This document shows, piece by piece, positions 12,481 to 23,732 of a DNA stretch of 64,000 nucleotides (positions are counted from its first letter, which is position 1; each line of letters begins with the position of its first letter). Below the pieces are notes generated by a model. It was given only the letters and a program-made list of their open reading frames with translations, had not been told where the DNA came from and did not search any database. The stretch is taken from assembly GCF_030272615.1 (NCBI RefSeq), contig NC_081412.1:479351157-479415156 (forward strand), given 5' to 3'. The position numbers were made by a program, and so were the translations under genes. The stretch is from Cryptomeria japonica. Lineage: Eukaryota; Streptophyta; Pinopsida; Cupressales; Cupressaceae.

Positions 12481-13884
12481 GATAGTGCAGACTGACCTAC
12501 ATGCTGAAAGAAGAAACTTGTGGGTTGTAGACAGTGGTTGTTCCAATCACATGACCAATGATAAAAAGAAATTTATCAAGCTTGATGATTGGAATTGAGG
12601 CTCAGTGAGGTTTTGAGATAACTCATCCATCAAAATAAATGGAAAAGGTACTCTAAATATTGATGGCAAATTGAAAGAACATGATGTATATTATGTGGAA
12701 GGCTTGAAGCACAATTGATGAGTGTGGGTCAGATGTGTGACAAAGGTTATAAATTCACCTTTGACTCTACCTATTGCCAAATAAAGAATGAGAGTATCGG
12801 TCAGGTTGTAGTTGAAGGTAAGAGGATAGATGGAAATGTATACAATCTAAAAGAATGTTTTGAATCCTAATACATGTTGGGCCAAGTGGATGAAAGATGG
12901 TTGTGGCACAGAATATTAGGCCACATAAATTTTGATAATCTAGTTGCAGTAAGAAAAAAGGGTTGTGTTATAAATATACCACCAATCATCAAATCGGTAA
13001 GCACATTTTGTGCAGAATGTGTGAAAGGGAAGTAGACTAAAGTGAGCTTCAAGACAAAAGAACACAACACCTCCAGACCACTTGAACTTGTACATACAGA
13101 TCTGTGTGGTCCAGCTAGGACAAGAGCTCTTGCCAGTGAAAGATATTTTATGCTCTTCATTAATGACTATTCAAGAATGAAATGGGTCACTTTCCTCCAG
13201 GATAAATCACAAGCATTTGATAGATTCAAGATCTTCCAGAATACGGTGGAAAAGGAAAGTGGATGCAAGCTAAAATGCCTAAGATCCAACCAAGGTGGAG
13301 AGTTCACATCAATTGAGTTTGAAAATTACTGTGAAAGACATGGAATCAGAAGACAATAGTTATCCCCTGAGACACCACAACAAAATGGTGTGGTAGAAAG
13401 GAAGAACATGACAGTCATGGAAATGGCCAGAACCATGTTGAATGAGGCAAGTTTAAGGGATATGTATTGGAAGGAAGCAGTTCATACTACAACATATACT
13501 TTGAACCAAGTTCAGTTGAGAATAAACAACAATATGGTACCTTATCAATTATGGTATGACCGAAAACCCTCAGTCAAGTACTTTAAGGTGTTTGGGAGTA
13601 AATGCTTCAATAAAAGAGATCAGGATGGCTTGGGAAACTTTGACTCTAGGAGTGATGAAGGGATCTTCTGTGGTTACTCAACTCACAGTAGAGCCTACAA
13701 ATGCTACAACAAAAGACTAAGAAGAGTCATTGAGAGTGTGCATGTAAGGGTTGACGAGGATATACATAAAGGAAGACAAGAACAAGTGAATCGAAATGAT
13801 GATTCTGGTGATGAAGGTGAAGAAACTCAATTAGACAATGAACCAAAAGAAGCATCCAATAAGGTCTCTAACTGGTATGTGTAG
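12481..13884 (+). pseudogene. Element A protease and integrase, broken
   Basis: The protease core WVVDSGCSNHMT near 12520-12555 keeps the D-S-G active site. A TGA follows at 12596 and a frameshift near 12710, where EGLKHN runs into a stop. The integrase zinc-binding part (WHRILGHINF, then CAECVKGK) is near 12902-13030, with a stop at 13033. The catalytic core begins with LVHTDLCGP near 13088. The second acidic site reads LRSNQGGEF near 13278, so the expected aspartate of the DDE triad is asparagine. The glutamate in NGVVERKN near 13385 is kept. The C-terminal GKCFN/EGIFCGYS region ends near 13880. With D changed to N plus stops, integration activity is not expected. Confidence 0.85.
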
Positions 13885-13914
13885 AAAAACCACTTGGAAG
13901 AGAAGATTTTAGGC

Positions 13915-14798
13915 AATTAGAGTGATGGTGTGCAAACTAGAAGAAGGCTTACCAGGAATGATGAACAAGTCAATTTGTGCCTCATGACTGAAGTGGAACC
14001 TAAGACATTCAATGAGACCAACAAAAGTCAGAAATGGATGGATGCAATGGAAGAAGAGTTGCAGCAGATTGAGAAGAATAAGACTTGGGAATTAGTCCCT
14101 AGACCGGTAGACAAGAACATCATTGGTACCAAATGGGTCTACCGGAACAAGATGAATGAAGAAGGTAAAATTGTTAGGCATAAAGCTAGACTCATGTGCA
14201 AGGGTTACTCTCAAGTACAAGGCATTGATTTTGAAGAAACATTTGCAGTGGTAGCTAGACTAGAAGCAATTAGGATGTTTCTAGCTTTTTCAGCCTATAA
14301 GGGTTATAAGGTATATCAAATGGATGTAAAATCTGCCTTCCTAAATGGAAATTTGGAAGAAGAAGTATACATGGAGAAACCGGAAGGGTTTCTGTTACAT
14401 GATGATGAAACTTTTGTGTGCTAGTTGAAGAAATCCTTGTATGGTTTAAAGTGGGCTCCTAGAGCATGGTATTGAAGGATAGATAAGTACTTGAAGGAGC
14501 AAGGATTCAAAAAGGGGAGTGCTAATAGTAATTTATACATCAAGGCAGTTAGAAACCACATGATCATTGTGGTTGTGTATGTAGATGACATCATTTTTGG
14601 AGGTAACAAGGACACTCTATGCAAGGACTTTGTTGATTAGATCAAAATAGAATTTGAGATGTCTATGCTTGGAGAGCTATCACTTTTTCTTGGTTTACAA
14701 GTCTCACAACGAGACAAGGTAAATTTTGTCTCTCAAACCAAGTATGCATGAGACATGTTAAAGAAAATCGAAATGGAAGACAACAAACTAGTAAGTAC
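13915..14798 (+). pseudogene. Element A reverse transcriptase, 5' part, cut by element B
   Basis: In frame from about 13915: W-x-A-M-x-E-E near 14037, [30 protein letters not shown] near 14125-14190, [26 protein letters not shown] near 14310-14390, KSLYGLKWAPRAWY near 14430, and the catalytic YVDDIIFGG near 14580. These are the ordered copia reverse-transcriptase blocks. Stops occur at 14422, 14474, 14638 and 14748. The frame ends inside ...LVST at 14798, where element B begins, and resumes with PMVT after 22561. The second Asp of YVDD is intact. Confidence 0.88.
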
Positions 14799-16313
14799 TG
14801 TTGGCAATATTGCATTATAACAGACAATGAAAGATTGTTGGCATTTCAATAAGGATATTGAGAAGGTTGTTGATGATTATGGATATAACTGATTAAAGAT
14901 GTTTTACTATCTTGATATTATTATTTTGTCATTGATGTCAAGAAATTAATTTTCTAATTCAGTATGATGTTGCCATATCTTGAGAAGTATGATATGAAGA
15001 TTATAAAGATGTCGGTAAAAGACATAGGAAAGAATATGATGAATAAGGGGACGAATAAGGTATTCAATGGGAAACTACTACCGAGTCAGACAATGATGAG
15101 ATCATGATGTTTTAGATTGTTTTAACATCATACAGATGTTGTAAATTGTAAAGGATAATACTAAACTATGTTATCAAGAAAAGAACCTAGTCGGTAAACC
15201 CTAAGGTTATCGGTATCGGTTAATGAAGGCGGAATGTCTACCAAGTGAAGTTTAGTATTCACCGAGTTGTAACCTCGCTATAACAGAATGCATTAAATGT
15301 TTACATGCGGTATTTAATGAAGGAAGCTAATGAGCTAGAGTGGATTAAATGATTGGTGAGTCGTGCATGAAGTTTGTTAATGAATCTAAGGCAATGGAAA
15401 GTCGACATGAAGATCTACAGCTCATATTGAACTGCAATACCTTGGCACAAGTTCCAAGACTATTATGCAAGTTCCAAGGTGGGGTAAAATGTTTTCAGAT
15501 CAAAAGATGCATTGAACCTGGACAAGATTGAAGATCTGTTGGTTATGATTGATCATGGGAAATGTGATCAAGGAGATTAAGCGGTTATCTAATTATTTAT
15601 AAATAGGAAACTGTTAATAAACAATGGATGTGGGCAAATGTATGCACAATTATGCTACATAGTGATTACCGAGCATGAAAGCTTGAAGACCTATTAGAAT
15701 AATAGAGTATAGAAGCCCAGCAGATAGACACGATTAGTTCTATGTCTAGATTGTATTGAACAAATAGGAATTTGCTTTAGCATTTTAGATGTGAAGTTGC
15801 AGATAGATTTTTATTACTGTTATTTTATGAAAGTGACAGAAAATCTCTTAACCGAGTGGACTTAACAGTCTTATATGTAAATCCTCTAGCAAGGTGACAT
15901 TCTGATTGAGTGTTTGAAATCCTTTGACAAGGTCACTTCTAACAAAGTGAAGATCCTAACAGATCTGAGGGAAATCCCTTAACCGGGTCACATCTAGCAA
16001 TGTGTTTGTAATCTTTAATAGGATTTGCTTTTAACCGAGCATACTCTAGAAGAGTATATTTCTTAGTGGGTCTGAAATCCCACAGTGGTTTTTCCCTATT
16101 TGGGTTTCCACGTTAAATCTGGTGTTATGAGGTTTATGATGTTTATATGCTTTTGAGTTTGCATGTTTGATAGTTTTGGTTATATTACTAATATATATGT
16201 TACCGAGGTTGAATTTGATGTTTTTATGGAAGATTAAGTTTGTATGATTCACCCCCCCCCTCTCATCTTGTTGGCTATTGGATCTGTACTTATATTAAGT
16301 ATAAGAACTATCA
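14799..16313 (+). repeat. Element B 5' LTR
   Basis: Starts TGTTGGCAATATTGC and ends AAGAACTATCA. The C-tract module GATTCACCCCCCCC is near 16247. Separated from the primer site by two bases. Confidence 0.93.
15594..15608 (+). promoter_or_regulatory. Element B LTR promoter TATA box (5' copy)
   Basis: ATTTATAAATAGGAA is a good plant TATA element, about 800 bases into the LTR. The same box is kept in the 3' LTR near 21837-21849 and, on the minus strand, in the 5' LTR of element C near 54395-54410. Start site inferred some 30 bases downstream. Confidence 0.6.
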
Positions 16314-16315
16314 AT

Positions 16316-16327
16316 TGATATCAGAGC
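16316..16327 (+). other. Element B primer-binding site (initiator tRNA-Met)
   Basis: TGATATCAGAGC, one base different from the usual TGGTATCAGAGC, two bases after the LTR. Confidence 0.85.
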
Positions 16328-16378
16328 TTTGGACTCTGGAAGGAAAAGTTTAAAGGCACTTGAGTTAAAGATCCAAAG

Positions 16379-17440
16379 ATGTATAAGAGGGATGCACCGA
16401 AGCTGAACAAGTCAGGTTTCTCTACATGGTAGAAAAGAATGAAGCTACATCTATCAGGAGTTGGAGAATATGCTATATAATATTTGGAGAATGATTTTGT
16501 TGCACTGAGCACCTATCTGTTGACTATGGAAGAGATAAAAGCAAAGCAAGAACATATTCAAGCAATGATTGAAATAACATTTGCATTGACCGATTCAGAG
16601 TTTAATGATCTAGAAGGCTACAATGATGCAAAGGCAATGTGGGATAAGCTCATATCAGTATATGGAGGAGATGAACATGGTCAAAGAGCAAAAGTAGATA
16701 GTCTAAGAGGACAAATTGAATCTATGAGGATAAATGAAGGTGAGAACATAACTTAGTACAGTACAAGACTAAAGGAGATTGTCAATCAAATCAAAGGAGC
16801 AAGTGGAACTATTGAAGAAAAGGACATAACAGGTAAGTTGTTGAGAACCCTTCTACCAGCTTATGCAATCCAAGTTTCTGCAATCAATGAATTGAGGTCT
16901 GTACCTAATATGCTAGTTTCTTTAGATGCTACTATTGGTAAGCTACATGCATTTGAGTTAAGTAACTTTGATAACAATGGATCTTCGGTAAATAAAGTTG
17001 AATCTGCATTTGATTCTTTTCATCTTGATGAATCTAATGATTACAATAAAAGAAAGTATAAGTACTCTGAAGGAGATCATAGTGGAGCAAGTGAAAGATT
17101 TCGGAAGAACATGGAAGAAGTACACAAAATATATGAGGAAATCAGAAAGCAAGAAGAGTTTGAAGCACTATTAGCCAAAAGGTTACCGAGAGGAAAAGGT
17201 AAGTATAAAGGAAAACTACCTTTGAAATGTTTCAATTGTGATAAGATAGGACATATGGCTTCTAACTATCCTGACAAAGATTCTACTGAAAAGAGAGATT
17301 ACTGAGATGACAGACAAAAAGATAATCATTACAGAGGACACCCAGACTTCAGAAGAAGAGATAGAAAGACATGCTTAATAGCTGATGAGGAATCTAATGA
17401 TGATAAATCAAATGAGACTGATACAGAGGAAGTAGTTTAT
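16379..17440 (+). pseudogene. Element B gag, several in-frame stops
   Basis: ATG at 16379 opens MYKRDAPKLNKSGFSTW. Copia gag (UBN2-type) blocks follow: MWDKLISVYGGDE near 16645 and VDSLRGQIESMRINEGENIT near 16695-16750. A single CCHC knuckle near 17225-17270 reads CFNCDKIGHMASNY, with its last cysteine replaced by tyrosine; element C keeps the cysteine. Stops fall near 16430, 16478, 16754 and 17303, all in the same frame. In element C the same positions are Q, Y, Q and R, so most are single transitions of the kind left by cytosine deamination. Otherwise continuous with pol, as expected of a single copia polyprotein. Confidence 0.88.
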
Positions 17441-18975
17441 GTGGCTATCAAGGATGGCTCAGATGAAGAAAGGTATGAAGAAAAATCCCTAATATCTCAC
17501 ATAAACACTAATGATTCTTGGATTATAGACAATGGATGCTCACATCATATGACAGGAGATAAACACAAGTTTGTTACATTAGAAGATTATGATGGAGGCT
17601 ATGTTAGATTTGGTAATGATGCACCATGTCGGGTAAGAGGTAAAGGATCTATAACAATTCTTGATAATGCAAGATGCAATGATGTTTATTGGGTTGAAGG
17701 TTTGACATACAATTTGTTGAGTGTAGCACAGCTAAATAACACAGGTTACCGAATAGAATTTTAGAAAGGAATTGTCAAAGTTCATGACAAGAATGGAAAG
17801 TTAGCTGCTACCGGGACACAAACAAAAGGTAATACATTTCACCTTGACTCAACTCGGAATAAGTGTTTGTATGTAAAGATTGATGATACTTGGTTATGGC
17901 ATAAAAGGTTTTGTCATGTAAATTTTGATAATCTAATCAAAATAAGTAAGAAGCACAGAGTAAGAGGTCTATCGAGTCTTCAAAAACCTGAGAATGCTAT
18001 GTGCTGAGGATGCCAGATGGGTAAAATGACAAGATCAAGCTTTACAAGTAAGTCTTACACTTCTAAGGGAATTTTAGATCTTGTGCACACTGATCTTTGT
18101 GGTCCTATGAAAGTTCAAAGTTATTATGGTGATAAGTATTTCATATTATTTGTGGATGACTATTCAAGGATGATGTCAGTAATGTTTTTAAAAGAAAAAT
18201 CAGAAGCTTTTCAAATGTTTAAATGGTACAAGGCAAGAGTTGAAAATGAAATAGGAAGACAACTGAAATGTCTTAGATCAGATAGAGGAGGAGAGTTCCC
18301 ATTTGATGGGTTCAACTTATTCTGCAATGATCATGGTATTAAAAGACAAGTCTCTGCACTGAGAACTCCACGGCAGAATGGAATAGCTGAGAGAAGAAAC
18401 AGATCTATTGTGGATTGTGCTAGAACATTGATGATTGAAAAGAAGGTGCCACAGACATTTTAGAGAGAAGCAATAAGCATAGTTGTTTACACCTTGAACC
18501 GAGTTCAATTGAAGAAAGGTACTTTGAAGACACCATATGAAATCTAGTATGATAAGGAACCTAATGTTAGTTATTTTAAAATCTTTGGAAGTAGATGCTA
18601 TGTTCATAAAGATGATAGAAATGGCAAGTTTGATCAAAAAAGTGAAGAAGGAACATTTCTAGGTTACTCTTCTAGAAGCAAAGCATTTAAATGTTTGATC
18701 AAATCATCTAACAAAATAGTAGAAAGTGCAAATGTAAAAATTGATGAATTTGCAGAAAGAAATGATGAAGGAAATTCCAAGGAACCAGGAGACTATGATG
18801 AATTTGTCTATGTTCAACCGAGAAGTCCTACCAAGAAAACTATTGAAGAAAATGAAGAGAATATCCAGTTACTGAGTGATGAATAAGATCATATAGAGCC
18901 TACTGAGCCTGTATTAGCCAAGTATGTCAGAAGACATCATGCACCAAGTCAGATTATAGGAGATAAGAATGATCC
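17441..18975 (+). pseudogene. Element B protease and integrase, several in-frame stops
   Basis: In frame with gag. Protease core WIIDNGCSHHMTGD near 17518-17560 has D-N-G in place of the D-S-G kept in element C. The integrase zinc-binding part (LWHKRFCHVNF, then C..CQMGKM) is near 17895-18035 with a stop at 18005. The catalytic core has HTDLCGP near 18085, LRSDRGGEF near 18270 and NGIAERRN near 18380, so all three acidic residues are present. Stops are at 17762, 18005, 18461, 18545 and 18884, the last two cores separated by TGG-to-TAG changes. Joins copia cDNA into the genome in intact relatives. Confidence 0.88.
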
Positions 18976-18976
18976 A

Positions 18977-20558
18977 GTGATGACAAGGAACAAACTGAGA
19001 CAAAACACATGTTTGATATCTGAATTTGAACCAAGAATAGTGAAAGAGGCATTTAACAGTGAAGATTGCGTAAATGCTATGACAGAAGAGATTGATCAAA
19101 TCAAGAAGAATGACACATGGACACTAATCCCAAGACCAAAGGACAAGAATGTAATTGGTACAAAGTGGATTTTCAGAAACAAGCTAAATGAAAAAGGAGA
19201 AGTCATTCGAAACAAAGCAAGACTAGTTTGCAAAGGTTATGCTCAAGAAGAAGGAATTGATTATGGTGAAACTTTTGCACCTGTTGCTAGACTTGAAGGA
19301 GTAAGAACATTGTTGGCCTATGCTGCTTTCAAGAACTTCAAGGTATATCAAATGGATGTGAAATCTACATTTCTGAATGGAATATTAGAAGAATTTTTCA
19401 TTGAACAACCTGAAGGATTTGTTGAAGACAATAATAAAGATCAGGTATGTAAATTGAACAAAGCTTTATATGGTTTGAAACAAGCACCAAGAGCATGGTA
19501 TGAAAGATTGCACTCTTATTTGATTAAGATTGATTTCATAAGGACAAATGAGAACAACAATATATACATGAAGAATGATGAAAATGGAGTACTGAACTCA
19601 ACCATATTTGTTGATGATATTATATTTTGTGGAAATGACTCTTTATGCAAGAACTTTGGAAATGAAATGAGCAAAGAATTTGAGATGTCATTAATCGGTG
19701 AGATAAATTATTTTATAGGTTTACAGATACTGCAAATGAAAAATGAGATTTTCATTACTCAATCCAAGTACATAAAGGAAATCTTGAAGAAATTTGGAAT
19801 GGAGGATTCAAAACCAGTAAGTACTCCTATGACTACCAACTGTAAATTATCAAAGAATGATGAATCTGCATCTATTGATGAGACACTCTACCGTTCCATG
19901 ATTGGAAAGCTACAATATGTTGTTCACAGCAGACCAGACATAGCACATGTAGTAGGTATAGTTGCAAGATTCTCTGCAAATCCTAAGGAAACACACATGA
20001 TAGCAATCAAAAGAATTTTTAGATACTTGAAAGGCATAGAGGATTATGGCTTAGTATATCAGAAAGGAAATGATTTTGATTTAAAAGTTTATACTGATGC
20101 TGATTGGGCAGGCAACATTGATGACAGAAAAAGCACATGTGGAGGAGCTTTCTTTTTAGGAGAAAGACTAGTGAGTTGGCTTAGCAAGAAACAAGGATGT
20201 GTTTCACAGTCAACAGCAGAAGCTGAATACATTGCTACAACACTAAATTGTACCAACATTGCATGGATCAAACAACTGTTGGAAGGTATAAATGAGAAAG
20301 TTACCGAGCCAGTAACTATATTCTATGACAATACTAGTGCCATTAATATTTCAAAGAATACTCTTATGCACTCTAAGACAAAGCACATATCTATCAAATA
20401 TCATTATCTTAGAGAAGAAGCTCGAGAAGAAAGTGGTGTTGGAATATGTTAGCACAAAGGAGAAAATAGCATATATCTTCACCAAGCCACTACCAAAGGA
20501 CACTTTTGAATATCTCAGAAGTAAGTTAGGGGTCCTACCCCTATCTTCTTTTCACTGA
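18977..20558 (+). pseudogene. Element B reverse transcriptase and RNase H, nearly intact
   Basis: The longest open frame in the window: 491 codons from 18977 to 20452. Blocks in order: [23 protein letters not shown] (near 19155-19225), [18 protein letters not shown] (19345-19400), [17 protein letters not shown] (19458-19510), [11 protein letters not shown] (19607-19640), [18 protein letters not shown] (19890-19945), [24 protein letters not shown] (20090-20160), STAEAEYIA (20210-20235) and [12 protein letters not shown] (20322-20360). A frameshift near 20430 sends the last ~40 codons (EKIAYIFTKPLPKDTFEYLRSKLGVLP) into another frame ending at 20558. The key reverse-transcriptase aspartates and RNase H acidic residues are kept. 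The frame probably has no translation start of its own. Confidence 0.92.
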
Positions 20559-21003
20559 CCGAGTTCGGTGAAAGCATCAATCCGATGACTCTATTGAATA
20601 TCTTTTGGGAGTTGATGTTGATTTACACCCTTTAGGATGTTTTCTAAAGGTGTACAGGAATTAATACAAGAATTATACAGGGAACAGGAATTGAAGACAA
20701 ATGCTCTGACCGAGACTCAATTGATACACAACAGCAGGAAATAACTTCTTACAGAAAGAAATTTTGTTTTAGTTCTTTACTTTTTGGCATTGTTGTCAAA
20801 GGGGGAGAAGATCTACCAAAGGAGGAGAAGACTAATATAGGGGAGAAGACCTATCAGAAGGAGAAAACTGAGTAGACTATAGATTGAAATAAAGACTGAA
20901 AACAGAGGAGAAGTCTAATGTATGGGGGAGAGCATTTCAGCATTTTAGAATCACAGCAATCCGAATCTTTTAAGGTCAAATCAATTGGTTTTGCCATCAA
21001 TGC

Positions 21004-21016
21004 CAAAGGGGGAGAT
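21004..21016 (+). other. Element B polypurine tract
   Basis: AAAGGGGGAGAT directly before the 3' LTR. A further purine-rich stretch of GGGGGAGAAG repeats lies between 20800 and 20940. Confidence 0.85.
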
Positions 21017-22556
21017 TGTTGGCAATATTGCATTATAATAGAAAATGAAAGATTGTTGGCATTTCAATAAGGATATTGAGAAGGTTGTTGATGATTATGG
21101 ATATAACTGATTAAAGATGTTTTACTGTCTTGATATTATTATTTTGTCATTGATGTCAAGAAATTAATTTTCTAATTCAGTATGATGTTGCCATATCTTG
21201 AGAAGTATGATATGAAGATTATAAAGATGTTGGTAAAAGACACAGGAAAGAATATGATGAATAAGGGGATGAATAAAGTATTCAATGGGCAAATACTACC
21301 GAGTCAGACAATGATGAGATCATGATGTTTTAGATTGTTTTAACATCATACAGATGTTGTAAATTGTCAAGGATAATACTAAACTATGTTATCAAGCAAA
21401 GAACCTAGTCGGTAAACCCTAAGGAACCTAGTTGGTAAACCCTAAGGTTATCGGTATCGATTAATGAAGGCGGAATGTCTACCGAGTGAAGTTTAGTATT
21501 CACCGAGTTGTAACCGAGCTATAACAGAATGCATTAAATGTTTACATGCGGTATTTAATGAAGGAAGCTGATGAGCTGGAGTGGATTAAATGATTGGTGA
21601 GTCATGCATGAAGTTTGTTAATGAATCTAAGGCAATGGAAAGTCGACATGAAGATCTACAGCTCAGATTGAACTGCAATACCCTGGCACAAGTTCCAAGA
21701 CTATTATGCAAGTTCCAAGGCGGGGTAAAATGTTTTCAGATCAAAAGATGCATTGAACCTGGACAAGATTGAAGATCTGTTGGCTATGATTGATCATGGG
21801 AAATGTGATCAAGGAGATTAAGCGGTTATCTAATTGTTTATAAATAGGAAACTGTTAATAAACAATGCATGTGGGCAAATGTATGCACATTGATGCTACA
21901 TAGTGATTACCAAGCACGGAAGCTTGAAGACCTGTTAGAATAATAGAGTATAGAAGCCCGACAGATAGACAAGATTAGTTCTATGTCTAGATTGTATTAA
22001 ACAAATAGGAATCTGCTTTAGCATTTTAGATGTGAAGTTACAGATAGATTTTTATTACTGTTATTTTGTGAAAGTGATAGAAAATCTCTTAACCGAGTGG
22101 ACTTAACAGTCTTATATGTAAATCCTCTAGCAAGGTGACATTCTTATTGAGTGTTTGAAATCCTTTGACAAGGTCACTTCTAACAAAGTGAAGATCCTAA
22201 CAGATCTGAGGAAAATCCCTTAACCGGGTCACATCTAGCAATGTGTTTGTAATCTTTAATAGGATTTTCTTTTAACCGAGCATACTCTAGAAGAGTATAT
22301 TTCTTAGTGGGTCCGAAATACCACAGTGGTTTTTCCCTATTTGGGTTTCCACGTTAAATCTGGTGTTATGAGGTTTATGATGTTTATATGCTTTTGAGTT
22401 TGCATGTTTGACAGTTTTGGTTATATTACTGATATATATGTTACCGAGGTTGAATTTGATGTTTTTATGGAAGATTATGTTTGTATGATTCACCCCCCCC
22501 CCCTCTCATCTTGTTGGCTATTGGATCTGTACTTATATTAAGTATCAGAACTATCA
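21017..22556 (+). repeat. Element B 3' LTR
   Basis: Same ends as the 5' copy (TGTTGGCAATATTGC ... AACTATCA), followed by AGTAC. Carries an extra ~23-base duplication near 21400-21445. Very close to the 5' LTR overall. Confidence 0.93.
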
Positions 22557-22561
22557 AGTAC

Positions 22562-23297
22562 CCCCATGGTGACCAGATGTAAGTTGAGAAAGGATAATGA
22601 ATCATTGATAGCAGATCAAACATTGTATAGATCTATGATTGGCAGTTTGTTATATCTTATTGCTTCTAGACCGGATATAGTGCAGGTTGTATGCATGGTG
22701 GCTAGATTTCAAGTTGCACCCAAATAGTCACATGTAAATGCAGTTAGGAGGACATTCTAGTATATACAAGGGGCACTTGATTATGGACTATGGTATCCCA
22801 AGCAAGGGGATTTTATCCTACATGCCTACACTGATGTTGATTGGCCAGACTACATTGATAACCAGAAGAGCACAAGTGGTGGTGCATTCTTCCTAGGTAA
22901 CCAGTTGGTCTCATGACACAACAAGAAGCAAGATTTTGTTTCTCTATCTACTACTGAGGAAAAATATATTGTTTTTGCCACATGCTATTCTTAGGTGCTA
23001 TGGATGAAGTAGACCCTCAAGGATATTCAGGTAGAGATGTCTAACCTCATTTCCATCTAGTGTGACAATTCCAGTGCAATTAACATATCAAAGAATCCGC
23101 TTATGCACTCAAGGACAAAACATATTGCCATAAAATATCATTTTCTCCAGGAGAAGGTGGTAGATCAAGAATTCAAGGTACACTATGTCCCTATAGGTGA
23201 ACAAGTGTTTGATATCTTCACCAAGCCTCTACTAGTAAACACTTTTGAGTATTTGAGACACAAGTTAGGAGTAGTGTCACCTGCTTCATGCACTTAA
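22562..23297 (+). pseudogene. Element A reverse transcriptase end and RNase H, 3' part
   Basis: Picks up the reading frame broken by element B (…VST before, PMVTRCKL after, once one AGTAC copy is discounted). YRSMIGSLLYLIASRPDI lies near 22625-22680, then YTDVDW near 22830 and KSTSGGAFFLG near 22865 (RNase H), then STTEEKYI near 22950 and [22 protein letters not shown] near 23060-23125, ending DIFTKPL...HKLGVVSPASCT with a stop at 23295. At least six in-frame stops occur before 23100; the last 65 codons are open. Removes RNA from RNA-DNA hybrids during reverse transcription in intact elements. Confidence 0.88.
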
Positions 23298-23719
23298 CTA
23301 TGTATGAAGATCTATGGTTCAGGGGGAATTCATTATAAAATCTCCTATCTCTTGGACCATATGTTGGACATAGGGGGACATCAAGTGTTTATGATGCAGT
23401 AATGAAATGCTTGAACTTTTTGGTGTACTAGAAGAACAAACTGCAAAAGAAGGAAATTGTTGTAGGAATACCCAAGATAATTTCATGATTATCGGTATCT
23501 ACTTTCTACTTTCCCACTTGGGAGCACTCATAGTACAATCACATTTGATTCTTATATGTTGTTGGTTGAGTGGATTATGGCCAAAGGGAGAGAATACACT
23601 GTATAACCGATGGAGAATGAATTAGATAGAAGGATGCCTCAACCCTTTGTCATTATTGTCAAAGGGGGAGAATGGTCAAATGGGTCGAATGAAGGAACTG
23701 AGTGTGTTGACATCAATGC

Positions 23720-23732
23720 CAAAAGGGGAGAT
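23720..23732 (+). other. Element A polypurine tract
   Basis: CAAAAGGGGAGAT-like purine run directly before the 3' LTR, the priming site for plus-strand DNA synthesis. A second purine run (AAAGGGGGAGAA) lies upstream near 23660. Confidence 0.8.

Larger units (their letters stand above)
14799..22556 (+). mobile_element. Ty1/copia element B, nested in element A
   Basis: A 7.76 kb copia element with LTRs 14799-16313 and 21017-22556, flanked by a perfect AGTAC duplication (14794-14798 and 22557-22561). It splits element A inside the reverse-transcriptase codons for V-S-T-P-M. Gag and pol occupy one continuous reading frame from 16379 to about 20450 with roughly ten in-frame stops and one frameshift. 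The LTR pair is very similar by eye, with a ~23-base tandem duplication (GAACCTAGT..GGTAAACCCTAAG) in the 3' copy near 21400-21445 as the main difference. B is therefore younger than A. Element C is a sister copy on the other strand. Confidence 0.95.
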
